DNA from: Streptomyces sp. YIM 121038
GTDB taxonomy: Bacteria > Actinomycetota > Actinomycetes > Streptomycetales > Streptomycetaceae
Assembly: GCF_006088715.1 (NCBI RefSeq)
Contig: NZ_CP030771.1
Location: 6,343,501-6,407,500 of the forward strand
Length of the DNA: 64,000 nt
Direction: 5' to 3'
Below, piece by piece: positions 27,390 through 38,775 of this stretch. Under the pieces are notes generated by a model that saw only the letters and a program-made list of their open reading frames with translations, had not been told where the DNA came from and did no database searches. Position numbers and translations under genes: made by a program. Numbering within the stretch: the first letter of the stretch is position 1; every line of letters begins with the position of its first letter.

Positions 27390-28205
27390 ATGACGTACGA
27401 AACGAAGAACGAAGCGGTGACCGGCGCGGCGACGGCCAACGCCACGGTGACCGGCGCAACCGCGATCGGTGACACGGCCACTGGCGGCACGCCCACCGGT
27501 GGCACGCCCACTGGTGACACGCCCTCTGGTGAGGCGGGGATCAGTGCGGCGACGGCCCGCGAAGCGAAGGGCGGAGGGGCACCTCCACCGGGCGGTCGCG
27601 CCCCGGACCGCGACCCGCTGGACGAGGCAGCGCGCGTCACCGGCCTCACCCGCGAGCGCGTCCTGGCGATCTGCCGGAGCAACTGGGAGTACCGCGGAAT
27701 CGACGACGCCTCCCTGCGCGAGATGCTCAGCGAGCTCTCTCATCACCTGGAGGAAGCCGCCGCCGCGGGCCGCACTCCGCAGGACGTGGTCGGGCCCGAC
27801 GTGAAGGCGTTCGCCGCCTCCTGGGCTCGCGCGCACACGCCCCTGCCGCTGCGCGTCCTGCGCATGGCCGCGCTGATCCCCTTCGTCGTCGGCTCCCTGC
27901 TGCTGCTCACCCACCTCATCGACCGAACCCTGACCCTGTCGATAGAAGCGCCCCGGATCGCCTTCTACGGAGCGCTGGCAGCAGGCGCCGTCATCTTGGA
28001 AATGCGGCGAGGGAACCTCGGCTTCAGAGGCTGGATGCTCATCGGCCTGGCCGCGCTGCCCGTAGCGGCGCTCGTCGGCTGGCTCATAGGTGATGACCCA
28101 CTCTTCCGCCTGCCGCTGTGGGGCACGCTGCTGTTCCTCCTGCCCGGCCTGCCGTACGCCATCAAGGACGTCCGCGCGAGAAAGGGCGAGCCCTCGCAGG
28201 GCTGA
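27390..28205 (+). CDS. Membrane protein, PadR partner (HAAS-like N-terminus)
   Basis: A 271-aa protein. After a Thr/Gly repetitive segment (GDTATGGTPTGGTPTGDTP) comes a helical domain (residues about 75-150: RVLAICRSNWEYRGID, LREMLSELSHHLEEAAAAGR) resembling the HAAS/DUF1700 domain found beside PadR genes. Four membrane helices follow (MAALIPFVVGSLLLLTHLI, IAFYGALAAGAVILEM, LIGLAALPVAALVGWLI, LWGTLLFLLPGLPYAI). ATG 27390 has a GGGGGGA site 9 nt upstream; a GTG at 27345 overlapping the PadR stop is the alternative. Probably an envelope sensor or effector; function unknown. Confidence 0.78.
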   Translation: MTYETKNEAVTGAATANATVTGATAIGDTATGGTPTGGTPTGDTPSGEAGISAATAREAKGGGAPPPGGRAPDRDPLDEAARVTGLTRERVLAICRSNWEYRGIDDASLREMLSELSHHLEEAAAAGRTPQDVVGPDVKAFAASWARAHTPLPLRVLRMAALIPFVVGSLLLLTHLIDRTLTLSIEAPRIAFYGALAAGAVILEMRRGNLGFRGWMLIGLAALPVAALVGWLIGDDPLFRLPLWGTLLFLLPGLPYAIKDVRARKGEPSQG

Positions 28206-28684
28206 GGGATCCGGCGGTGCCGCCGAGGGGGGGGCGGCGGCACGCGAGGGGATGGACCGCCGGGCCGCCGGGACGGTTCAGCGGCTGATCAGCGGCCGCC
28301 AGATCGGGCCAGCGGCTGCCGGGACGGCCAGCGTCCGCGACGGCCGGTATCCGTGCCGGCCGACGGCCGCCGACAAGTCGGGCGACAGCTGCCCCATCGG
28401 CAGGCAGCGGCTCACGCGGCGGACAAGACGATCACCGACACGAGGTGTCGGACAGCAGCCGGGCCGGGCCCGCCACACCAGGCGACCCCGGCAGCCAAGG
28501 GCGGCCCGTCACGTCCATCACCACCAGCCCGCAGCACCCGTCACCTGTCGGCGGCACCCGTCACCAGCCATCGCTCACCGCGCCCGTCACCTGCCCGCAG
28601 CACCCGCCACTAGCCACCGCTCACCGCACCCGTCACCAGCCCACCCACCCGCCAACGCCCCACCCAACAACGCCCCGCCGTCGC
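28206..28684. repeat. Spacer with CACCCGTCACC-type degenerate repeats
   Basis: 479 bp between convergent genes. From about 28,520 to 28,670 it carries at least five imperfect copies of a CACCCGTCACCAG unit alternating with CATCGCTCACCG. No gene is credible in it; no strong hairpin terminator seen. Confidence 0.55.
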
Positions 28685-29431
28685 TCAAGACTCGTCCGGC
28701 CCCTTGCGGCGGGCGCTCGTCAGTGAAGCCACCACCCGCCAGCCGAGCGCCTCGTACAAGGCGCGCCCCTCCACGGTCCCGGCCAGGACGCCGACCTCGC
28801 AGCCCTGTTCGGCCGCGGCTGTCTGAAGCGTGCGCATGACCAGACTGCCCAGGCCGCGGCGGCGGTGCTCCGGTGAGGTCTCGATCTGGTCGGCGACCGC
28901 CGTGCGGCCCGTCGGCGCCATCTGGCCGCGCGCCGCCCAAGAGCCATCGGCCGCGGTCACCATCGTCCGTACGACACCGCCCCGCGTCCACGTGCGCAGC
29001 CGGTAACCCTCAGGTGCCACCAGGCGATCCGGGGTCACCGGGGACAGGGGCACCGTCATCAGATAGCCCTCCTCCGGATCGACCCACCACTCCGGGCCGA
29101 GCCACGGCGTCACCCGCGACGGCTCGGCGAAGACCTTCAGCCAGATGTCCGCACCCGACACCGACGCCGCGACCTTGCGCACGTCGGCCTCCTGGACACC
29201 GCCCCGGGGCAAGCCGAAGACGTGCCGGGACGGATGCTTGGCCAGGCCGACGTCGATCGTGTAGCCCCACGGCTCCACCACCGGGGGAGCCGCGCCGCGG
29301 GAGACGACCCAGCCGTCGACCCAGGCGCGCACCGCCTCGTTCGCTCCCAAGACCTCCAAGACCTCCAAGGCCCCCGTGGCCCCCAAGGTCGCTGCGGCCT
29401 CCTCGGCCGTCGTAGCCCCCGTCGCGTCCAT
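28685..29431 (-). CDS. GNAT-family N-acetyltransferase
   Basis: A 248-aa protein whose C-terminal half is a GNAT fold: acetyl-CoA loop SPEHRRRGLGSLVMRTL (Q/R-x-x-G-x-G/A type) preceded by GRTAVADQIETS and followed by ALYEALGWRVVAS. The N-terminal half (about 1-120) is a less conserved domain. ATG at 29431 has GGGAG 8 nt upstream, preferred to an open-frame start at 29488. Substrate unknown. Divergent from lon. Confidence 0.85.
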   Translation of the reverse strand: MDATGATTAEEAAATLGATGALEVLEVLGANEAVRAWVDGWVVSRGAAPPVVEPWGYTIDVGLAKHPSRHVFGLPRGGVQEADVRKVAASVSGADIWLKVFAEPSRVTPWLGPEWWVDPEEGYLMTVPLSPVTPDRLVAPEGYRLRTWTRGGVVRTMVTAADGSWAARGQMAPTGRTAVADQIETSPEHRRRGLGSLVMRTLQTAAAEQGCEVGVLAGTVEGRALYEALGWRVVASLTSARRKGPDES

Positions 29432-29601
29432 CCGTACGTCTCCCAACGTCGACTGGCCATGTAATGGACAGTCAAGAGGTGCAGCCATAACGAGTAATGG
29501 TTGAACTGGCTAGGGGAACGTTACTGAGTGGCATCTCTGTGGCGGCAGAGGTGATCGCTCACAGCGAACAAACCCGTGGGAACAATCAGGGACTCATGAG
29601 C

Positions 29602-29622
29602 ATTGAGTCGGTATAGCTCAAC
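29602..29622. promoter_or_regulatory. HAIR element (HspR operator) upstream of lon
   Basis: ATTGAGT-N7-GCTCAAC at 29602-29622 matches the known HspR binding consensus CTTGAGT-N7-ACTCAAG in the inner TTGAGT...CTCAA on both sides. It ends 21 nt before the lon ATG. HspR repression of lon is established in Streptomyces (from memory), so lon here should be induced by heat. An overlapping ACTCA-N7-TGAGT repeat (29592-29608) may extend it. Confidence 0.8.
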
Positions 29623-29643
29623 TTGAATGCCGAAGGGGAGATC

Positions 29644-32061
<2,418 letters not shown>

Positions 32062-32080
32062 CGGGCGCGGCGGGGCGGTG

Positions 32081-32111
32081 AAGGTCCGGGGCTGTGAGGG
32101 CCCCGGACCTT
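32081..32111. terminator. Terminator after lon
   Basis: Perfect 12-bp arms (AAGGTCCGGGGC at 32081-32092 and complement at 32100-32111) with a 7-nt loop, 20 nt past the lon stop. Confidence 0.85.
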
Positions 32112-32154
32112 GCCGCACCCGCTCTCATGGGGCGACCCGCGGCTGCCGGTCAGC

Positions 32155-32236
32155 GCGTCTGCCGGTCGGTCGGGTCTGCCGGTCGGTCGGGTCGGTCGGT
32201 CGGGTCGGTCGGCCGGGTCCCGGTCGGGGCGGCCGG
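32155..32236 (+). repeat. GTCGGTCGG microsatellite-like repeat
   Basis: Imperfect GGTCGGTCGGGTC units repeat through about 80 bp between the lon terminator and the muramidase stop. Likely slippage-prone and noncoding. Confidence 0.6.
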
Positions 32237-33076
32237 TCAGCCGTTGGCCAGGGCCTGTACGCGGTCGTAGGCGCCGTTGAACTTGTCGTGGTCGCCGACG
32301 ATCGGGCCGGAGGACGTGTACTGCCACATGGTGTGGAAGCCCCAGCCGGCGGGGAGTTCACCGGGGCTGGTGTTGTAGCGCGCGATCCACAGCGGGTGGG
32401 CGGAGGCGAAGCCGCCGTAGTTGCCCGTGCACTGCTTCCACCAGGTGGTGGCCGTGTAGATCACGGCGTCGCGGCCGGTGCGGGCCCGGTAGGTGTCCAG
32501 GAAGTCCTGGATCCAACTGACCATCCCGCTCTGGGACTTGCCGAAGCAGGCGGCGCCGTAGGGGTTCCACTCGATGTCGAGGGCGCCGGGCAGCGTCCTG
32601 CCGTCGCGGGACCAGCCGCCGCCGTTGTCGACGAAGTAGTTGGCCTGGGCGGCGCCGCTGGAGGTGTCGGGGGTGGCGAAGTGGTAGGCGCCGCGGATCA
32701 TGCCGACGTTGTACGAGCCGTTGTACTGCTGCGCGAAGTACGGATTGCGGTAGGAGGTGGACTCCGTGGCCTTCACGTAGGCCCATCGGACGCCGCTGTC
32801 CCACAGGGCCTGCCAGTTGACGTTGCCCTGGTGGCTGCTGACGTCGACGCCCTCCGTCTGGGCGGCGTCGCCGCCGCTCGGCCTGCCGCCCTGGCCGTCG
32901 TGTTCGACGACGCCCTGGCCCATGCGGGCGCTGCCGCGCGGCGGGATGCCGTCACCGTCGGCGGACTGTGCGGCGCCGGGCAGGGCGAGGAGGAGCGCGA
33001 GGGCGGACAGGACGGCGAGGAGAACGCCCGCGGCGGGATGTCCGCGGCGGGCCGTACGGGATCTGTGCACGGGCAT
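32237..33076 (-). CDS. Secreted GH25 muramidase (lysozyme)
   Basis: A 279-aa secreted peptidoglycan hydrolase that cleaves MurNAc-GlcNAc bonds. The signal peptide (VLLAVLSALALLLALPGAAQSA) is followed by a short Gly-rich linker and the GH25 barrel: EGVDVSSHQGNVNW, the catalytic pair within ALDIEWNPY, and IARYNTSPGELP, HTMWQYTSSG near the end. ATG 33076 has GGAGG 8 nt upstream. No cell-wall-binding repeat is attached. Likely used in wall remodelling or against competitors. Confidence 0.93.
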   Translation of the reverse strand: MPVHRSRTARRGHPAAGVLLAVLSALALLLALPGAAQSADGDGIPPRGSARMGQGVVEHDGQGGRPSGGDAAQTEGVDVSSHQGNVNWQALWDSGVRWAYVKATESTSYRNPYFAQQYNGSYNVGMIRGAYHFATPDTSSGAAQANYFVDNGGGWSRDGRTLPGALDIEWNPYGAACFGKSQSGMVSWIQDFLDTYRARTGRDAVIYTATTWWKQCTGNYGGFASAHPLWIARYNTSPGELPAGWGFHTMWQYTSSGPIVGDHDKFNGAYDRVQALANG

Positions 33077-33392
33077 GGCGTGCCTCCGAAAGGCCTCGTG
33101 GAGCCCGTTCGGCGGGGGCGTGGCCGAAGGTGTGGCGCTTCGCCGGTACGGCGGACGGGCTCGGTGGGGGGACCTGTCGACATGTCGCTGACCAGTCCGC
33201 GCCAAGGGGACCCGTGACACGAGGCTACTGGTGTGAACATGTCACTGATGAAGCTACGCACGTAGACAACGGGAGGGAAGGGCCTCTCGTGGCCGCCGTT
33301 GGTCTACGCCTGCGAAATACTGGGCGAGCTGCGGCGATGGCTGCGGCTGGCGAAAACTTTCAGGATCGGGAAAGTGCGGCAGGGGTGCTGAC
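33077..33392. promoter_or_regulatory. Divergent control region, muramidase / MarR
   Basis: 316 bp without a gene. It contains the palindrome CGACATGTCG (33178-33187) inside a 12-bp motif ACATGTC(G/A)CTGA that recurs at 33180-33191 and 33237-33248. These repeats are candidate operators, perhaps for the MarR protein; weakly supported. Confidence 0.45.
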
Positions 33393-33887
33393 ATGCGTGA
33401 GGACACGCACCACGGCGGGGGTTCGGGCGGGGACGGCGCGGCGGTGGGCGGTGGTGTGGACCACGAGTTCCTCGCCCTGGAGCGGGAGCTGACGCTGCTG
33501 CTCCGCCGCGCCCGGGCCTCGTCCGGCGAGATGGCCCGCCAGGTCCACCCGGATCTCGAACCGGCCGCGTACGGGCTGCTCGCCTTCCTGGACGAGTCCG
33601 GGCCGCGGCGCGCCACGGACCTGGCCGCCTTCATCGGCGTCGGCAAGGCCACCATGAGCCGGCAGCTGCGGGCCCTGGAGCAGCTCGGCCTGGTCACGCG
33701 GGAGCCGGACCCCGCGGACGGCAGGGCCTGGCTCGTGCGGCTCACGGAGGAGGGCAGGGACCGGTTCCGCACGGTGCGCCGCGGGCGGCGTGAGCGGTAC
33801 GTGCGGCAGCTCGCCGGGTGGGACCGGGCTGAAGTGGCGGAGCTGGCCCGGCTGCTCCGCCAGCTCAACGCGCGGGCCGAGCTCTAG
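33393..33887 (+). CDS. MarR-family transcriptional regulator
   Basis: A 164-aa winged-helix regulator: the recognition region RRATDLAAFIGVGKATMSRQ and LRALEQLGLVTREPD, then the wing DPADGRAWLVRLTEEG. Flanking helices form the dimer. The N-terminal 25 residues are Gly/His-rich. No operon partner downstream; divergent from the muramidase gene, one plausible target. Confidence 0.9.
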   Translation: MREDTHHGGGSGGDGAAVGGGVDHEFLALERELTLLLRRARASSGEMARQVHPDLEPAAYGLLAFLDESGPRRATDLAAFIGVGKATMSRQLRALEQLGLVTREPDPADGRAWLVRLTEEGRDRFRTVRRGRRERYVRQLAGWDRAEVAELARLLRQLNARAEL

Positions 33888-34216
33888 GCGGCCCGGCCTC
33901 GGTCCCGGCCCTGCCTCAGCTCGGCTCGGGCCTCGCTCCGGCTCGGCCCCACCTTGGCCCGGCTCTGGCCCGGCTCGGCTCCGGCCCCGGCCCGGCTCCG
34001 CTCCGGCTCTGGCCCGGCTCCGGCTCTGGCCCGGCTCCGGCTCTGGCCCGGCTCCGCTCGGCCTCGGCCTCGGCCCGGCCTCGGCCCGGCCCCGGCCCCG
34101 CCGTGGCCTCGTTCCGCCCCGGCGTCCCCTCCCGCTTCGCGCAATTGCGCTTCGTACGTGGGTACATGACCCGGCGCGGCCGTGCCGGTACGGGGTCGGG
34201 TGTGTCGCGGTCGCGG
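33888..34216 (-). repeat. Tandem repeat spacer (CCGGCTCTGGCCCGGCT units)
   Basis: 329 bp between convergent genes. About 33,940-34,110 is built of 17-18-bp units of type GGCCCGGCTCCGGCTCT, nearly exact from 33,990 to 34,060. Open frames encode only Arg/Ala/Gly/Pro repeats and are not genes. Confidence 0.65.
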
Positions 34217-35062
34217 CTACAGCTCCGCGTACACCACGGCCGCGTCGTCGTGCCGCTTTCCGCGGGGGAACGCCGTGCCGTCCGGGTCCGCCGTCTCCAA
34301 CTCGCGTACGCGCTCGACGAGTCCCCGCGGGCCGTCCTTGCGCAGCAGCGCGAAGCAGTCGGCCCAGCCGCCCTCGCGGAACGTCTCGACCCAGCGCCCG
34401 GCCCCGTCCGTGAGCGCGGCGAGGGCGGTGACGGCGGAGCGGGGCAGTTCGCCGGTGACCGCGAGGGCGGCGACGCCGGGGTCGGCGGCGGCGGTGTGGA
34501 AGCCGCCCTCCGCGTTCCGCAGTGCCTCGACGGCGGCCGCGTACTCACCGCCGAGCGCCCGCCGTTCGGCGGAGCCGCGCGGCAGTGCCCGTACGGCGTC
34601 GCGCAGTGCGCGCACGGCGGCCGGAAGCTCGTCCAGACGCCGGTCGAGGACCGCCTCCACCGTGCCGCCGGGCCCCGCGAGGAGCAGCGCCGAGTCGGAC
34701 AGGACGAGGTACGAGACGCGCTCGGCGTCCCACCGGGCGAGGACCACCGTCGCCTGCGGGGTGCGCGGGTGAGAAAGGTCACAGGTGTCACGGTGGGTGT
34801 CCGCGGTGCGCGAGACGGCTGCCGCGAGAATCTCAGGGAGCGTCAGGTCCGGTCGTGAAACGGACAGTTCGCCCAGTGAGCCGCCGAGGCGGGCGGTGAA
34901 CCAGGGGACGGAATGCAGACAGCCGACGTCCTCGGCCGGGGGCGTCACGCCGTCGAGCAGGACCAGTGATCCGCCCTGTCCGGACGCGGGCAGCGCGACC
35001 GAGGCGTAGTCCTCGTTGGGGCGGTCGGGGTCGCCGGGTTCGGTGGCCAGTTCGATGCGCAT
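34217..35062 (-). CDS. PP2C-like protein phosphatase
   Basis: A 281-aa cytoplasmic protein with PP2C-type metal motifs: RPNEDYASV near residue 15, VLLDGVTPP in place of the canonical DGMGG, and the closing KRHDDAAVVYAEL near the C-terminus. The altered second motif makes activity uncertain. It could antagonise a Ser/Thr kinase. ATG at 35062; the longer open frame upstream is not supported. It is divergent from the conservon. Confidence 0.75.
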   Translation of the reverse strand: MRIELATEPGDPDRPNEDYASVALPASGQGGSLVLLDGVTPPAEDVGCLHSVPWFTARLGGSLGELSVSRPDLTLPEILAAAVSRTADTHRDTCDLSHPRTPQATVVLARWDAERVSYLVLSDSALLLAGPGGTVEAVLDRRLDELPAAVRALRDAVRALPRGSAERRALGGEYAAAVEALRNAEGGFHTAAADPGVAALAVTGELPRSAVTALAALTDGAGRWVETFREGGWADCFALLRKDGPRGLVERVRELETADPDGTAFPRGKRHDDAAVVYAEL

Positions 35063-35427
35063 CGGGTCAGTCTGCCCGAGGCCCGCCGGGGCCCGGCCGG
35101 GGGGCGCGCGCCACTGCCGGGGCGGTCCGGCGGCGGCGGTCAGGGCAGGGGAAATCAGCCGGAATCGGCGGCTCCGAAGGGTGTGGCGGCGCATCCTGCC
35201 AAAGCCGTCCACGGACGTCCAACCGGCGCACCGCGCGCGGCCCGCACGACACGCAGCGTGACTTGCTCGCCAACTCCCAGTCGATGTTCACTCCTTCAGG
35301 TGGCCAGGCAGACGATGCGAGACTGCCGCGCACCGGCACTGGAATCGTCTGGCAAGGTCAGGGTCCGTGCCGGGAGCGCTCGCGTTGACGGATCGTCACC
35401 CGGGCCCTAGGGCAGACGAAAACAGGA
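35063..35427. other. Divergent control region, phosphatase / conservon
   Basis: 365 bp without a gene. It should hold promoters for both strands. No clear operator, repeat or hairpin was found. Confidence 0.45.
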
Positions 35428-38400
35428 ATGCGAGCTCCGGTGCAAGAGATGCGGCCTCGGCGCGAAGGCAGCCAGAAGGCCCCGGGAGGGGCCAGACCGG
35501 GCGCCGCGACCCCTCCCTCCGGCCAGGGCACCGCCGCCGCGGGGCGCGAGGGCCGCGCGGAGACCCCTGCCAACGCGTCCGCAGGGGCCGACGCGTCCGC
35601 AGGAGCCGCCGCTTCCGCGGGGGCCGCGGAAGCCACGAACCGGATGGAAGCCGCGAACCGTACGGAAGCCACGAACCGCGCCGAGCACCCCACCGGCGCG
35701 CCGCCCCGGGCCCAGCACCCCACCAGTACCCCGTCGGACGCCGAGCGGTCGTCCGGCGCAGGGCCCCGCAGGCAGCGCGGCACCGGCGCCCAGGCCCGCG
35801 CCGAGCGCCCCACCGGCGCCTCGCCCGCCTCCCCGCACGCCACCAGCGCTCCGGCGGACGCCGAGCCGACGCCCGGCCCGGCCCGGCCGGTGCCGCAGCA
35901 GGCCGCCGCCCAGCCCGCGCCGCAGCAGGCCGCCGCCGCGCAGCCGTCCGCCCCGCAGGCCGCGACCCCGCAGCCGGCCACCCCGTCCGCCCCGCAGGCC
36001 GCGGCCCCGCAACCAGACACCCCCCAGCCCCCCAAAGCCCGGGTCCGCAACCGCCTCATCGTGGCTGTCGCCGTGGTCGCCGCCGCCGTCGCCGGGGCCG
36101 GGGCGCCCGCGATCGTCGCCGCGTCCGGGGACCTCGGCGACTCGCAGAGCCTCGTCACGCTGTCCGAGCTCACCCAGCAGGCCATCACGCTCAGCCACTC
36201 GCTGGCCGACGAGCGCGACGAGGTCACCGCGTACATCGCCGCCGGGCGCCCGGACGGCAAGGGCCTGTCCGAGAGCCGCAGCGCCCGCGTGGACCGGCGG
36301 ATCGAGGAGCTGCGCGAGGCCGCCGCCGACGCGAACACCAACAGCTCCGTCACGGCCGGGCTCCGCCGGGACCTCGCGGAGCTCGCCACCGTGCGGCGCT
36401 CCGCGCTCACCGGCAGGAGCACCGCCCTCGACGCCCACAAGGCGTACGCGAAGGCCATCGACGAACTCCACGCCCTCACCCGCGAACTGGCCGAGAAGCT
36501 GCCGCCGCGCGCGGGCTCCGGCGCCTACGCGCTCGCCGACCTCGACCACGCCGTCGACCAGGCGGGCGCCACGCGCGGCCTGCTCCTCGCCGCCCTGTCC
36601 GTGCCCCGCCCGGCCGCCACGGGATCCACCGTCGACCCGGTCACCGGCCTGCCCACCTCCGGGTCCGACCAGGCGGACGCCGAGGCCGGGCAGCGCGACG
36701 ACCTCAGCACCGCGGCCCAGCGGGCCCACGTCCGCGAGCTCGCCGCGCTCGCCGACTTCCAGGGCGCCGCGCCCGGCAAGGCCCGCGCCACCTACGAGTC
36801 GACGGTCACCGGCTCCGAGGTGACCACCGCCGAGCAGTACCTGGACCGGCTCACCGACGAGCGCAGGCTGTCCGCCGCGGACCAGCGCCTCGACCGGGAC
36901 AAGGTCAACGCCGCCCTCTCCGCGCGCATCGAGGCCATGCGCGGCGCCGAGAACGCGCTCGCCGCCGACCGTACGAAGAGCCTCGCGGAGCTGCGTGACG
37001 ACGATGTCACCGCCCTGGAGATCAGGGTGGCGCTCGTCGGCGCGCTGCTGCTCCTCGCCGTCGGCGTCGCCATGGCGACGGCCCGCTCGCTCACCCGCCC
37101 GCTCGCCGTGCTCCGTCTCGGCGCGGCCCGGGTCGCGGCGGCGCCCGCGACGGCGGAGCCGGTGCGGTTCACCGGCCGCGACGACGAGTTCGCCGCCGTC
37201 GTACGGTCCGTCAACGCGCTGCACGGCCACGCCGTCGCCGTCCAGGAGCGCCTCGGCACGCTGGAGGCCGACCGCAAGCACCTCATCGGGCGGCGCCAGA
37301 CGATGGCCGACGCCCGCCAGGCGATGGCCGACGAGCGCGACGCGCTGCGCGCCGAACTCGCCGAAGCCGCCACGCACCTGGACCGGGTGCGGCGCGGCAT
37401 ACAGGGCACGTTCGTGAACCTCGCGCTGCGCACGCTCGGCCTCGTCGAGCGCCAGCTCGCCGTCATCGAGAACCTGGAGGAGCGCGAGCAGGACCCCGAC
37501 CGGCTCGCCACCCTGTTCAAGCTCGACCACCTCGCCACCGTCACGCGCCGCCACAGCGAGAACCTCCTCGTCCTCGCGGGCGCCGACCACGGCCATCAGC
37601 ACGCGGGCCCGGTGCCGCTCGTCGACGTCGTGCGCGCCGCCGTCAGCGAGATCGAGCGGTACGAGCGCGTCCGCATCGCCACGCTGCCCTCGCACGCCCA
37701 CATCGCCGGGTTCGCCGCGGACGACATCAGCCACCTGGTGGCGGAGCTCCTGGAGAACGCGACGTCGTTCTCGCCGCCCGACTCCTCCGTCGAGGTGTCC
37801 GGCTGGCTCCTGGAGAACGGCGAGGTGATGCTCTCCGTACAGGACGACGGCATCGGCGCGAGCGTGGAGCGGCTGCGGGAGCTGAACGCGCGGCTCGCCG
37901 AGTACTCCGCGTTCTCCCCCGAGGACGCGTACGAGCACGAGAGCGGTGACGCGCTCGGGCTCGGCCTGTACGTGGTGGCCCGGCTCGCGGCCCGGCACGG
38001 GGCGCGGGTGCGCCTTCGCGAGCAGAAGCAGGGCGGCGTGGCCGCCGTCGTGGTGCTGCCCGACGGCATACTCACCGAGCCGCCCGCCGCCGTGGCCCCG
38101 GCGCCCGAGCCGCCCGCGCCGCCGCTCGCCGCCGCGCCGCCGGACGCCGTGCCCCCGGCCCCGCCCACCGCCGTGCCCGCAGCCCGGGACGGGGAGCCAC
38201 CCGTGCCCCGGCCCGGCTCCGAGGGGGAGGCCGACGCCCACGAGCTGCCGACGCGCGCGGGGGAGCGGGACCCCCTGATCGCGGCCGCCGAGACCACCCT
38301 GGAACTCCTGGCGCCGACCTTCGGGACCGACCACCCCGACCGGACCCAGGAGCCGTCGGCGCACGCGCGGCCCGCCGACGACGCGCCCGCCGGACCGTCG

Positions 38401-38775
38401 GCCCGCCCCCAGCAGGAAGCGCCGACCCCGGCGCACCCCGGCCGCGTCGAGCCCGAGGCGGACACCCCGCCGCAGGACGCGCCCCAGGTCTTCACCGCCA
38501 AGGGCCTGCCCAAGCGGACCCCGAAGGTCAGCCCGATCGCCGGGGGACTCACGCCCCGGCCGCGCCCCACCGGTGTCGACGCCGAGGAACTGCGGCGCAG
38601 GCTCGGGGGGTTCCAGCGGGGTGCGAGGAGCGGACGGCGCGACGTGGCGGCGGAGCTCGCCGGGGAGGCGGCCCGCGGCCGGGGCACCGCCGGGCCCGAG
38701 GGCGCGGCACGGGAAACAGGCACAGCAGAGACCGCAGATGTTCCGGGGGACCCAGTCGAGGAGGCAAGCAGTTGA
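35428..38775 (+). CDS. cvnA: Conservon sensor histidine kinase (nitrate/nitrite-sensor type)
   Basis: A 1115-aa membrane protein, first gene of a conservon. Residues 1-205 are Ala/Pro-rich. One membrane helix (VAVAVVAAAVAGAGAPAIVA, about 212-232) starts an extracytoplasmic NIT-type four-helix sensor (about 235-525), and a second helix (VALVGALLLLAVGVAMATA) leads to a HAMP-like segment. The kinase core has FVNLALRTLGLVERQL, LDHLATVTRRHSENLLVL, then N-box LVAELLENATSFSPP, DDGIG and ALGLGLYVVARLA. The helix lacks a canonical HExxT phospho-His box, as is usual for CvnA. Residues 890-1115 are a disordered Pro-rich tail. Its stop overlaps the next start. Confidence 0.93.
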   Translation: MRAPVQEMRPRREGSQKAPGGARPGAATPPSGQGTAAAGREGRAETPANASAGADASAGAAASAGAAEATNRMEAANRTEATNRAEHPTGAPPRAQHPTSTPSDAERSSGAGPRRQRGTGAQARAERPTGASPASPHATSAPADAEPTPGPARPVPQQAAAQPAPQQAAAAQPSAPQAATPQPATPSAPQAAAPQPDTPQPPKARVRNRLIVAVAVVAAAVAGAGAPAIVAASGDLGDSQSLVTLSELTQQAITLSHSLADERDEVTAYIAAGRPDGKGLSESRSARVDRRIEELREAAADANTNSSVTAGLRRDLAELATVRRSALTGRSTALDAHKAYAKAIDELHALTRELAEKLPPRAGSGAYALADLDHAVDQAGATRGLLLAALSVPRPAATGSTVDPVTGLPTSGSDQADAEAGQRDDLSTAAQRAHVRELAALADFQGAAPGKARATYESTVTGSEVTTAEQYLDRLTDERRLSAADQRLDRDKVNAALSARIEAMRGAENALAADRTKSLAELRDDDVTALEIRVALVGALLLLAVGVAMATARSLTRPLAVLRLGAARVAAAPATAEPVRFTGRDDEFAAVVRSVNALHGHAVAVQERLGTLEADRKHLIGRRQTMADARQAMADERDALRAELAEAATHLDRVRRGIQGTFVNLALRTLGLVERQLAVIENLEEREQDPDRLATLFKLDHLATVTRRHSENLLVLAGADHGHQHAGPVPLVDVVRAAVSEIERYERVRIATLPSHAHIAGFAADDISHLVAELLENATSFSPPDSSVEVSGWLLENGEVMLSVQDDGIGASVERLRELNARLAEYSAFSPEDAYEHESGDALGLGLYVVARLAARHGARVRLREQKQGGVAAVVVLPDGILTEPPAAVAPAPEPPAPPLAAAPPDAVPPAPPTAVPAARDGEPPVPRPGSEGEADAHELPTRAGERDPLIAAAETTLELLAPTFGTDHPDRTQEPSAHARPADDAPAGPSARPQQEAPTPAHPGRVEPEADTPPQDAPQVFTAKGLPKRTPKVSPIAGGLTPRPRPTGVDAEELRRRLGGFQRGARSGRRDVAAELAGEAARGRGTAGPEGAARETGTAETADVPGDPVEEASS

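Noticed and set aside
33888..34216. Open frames through the CCGGCTCTGG repeats
   Set aside because: Repeat-driven openness, no conserved protein.
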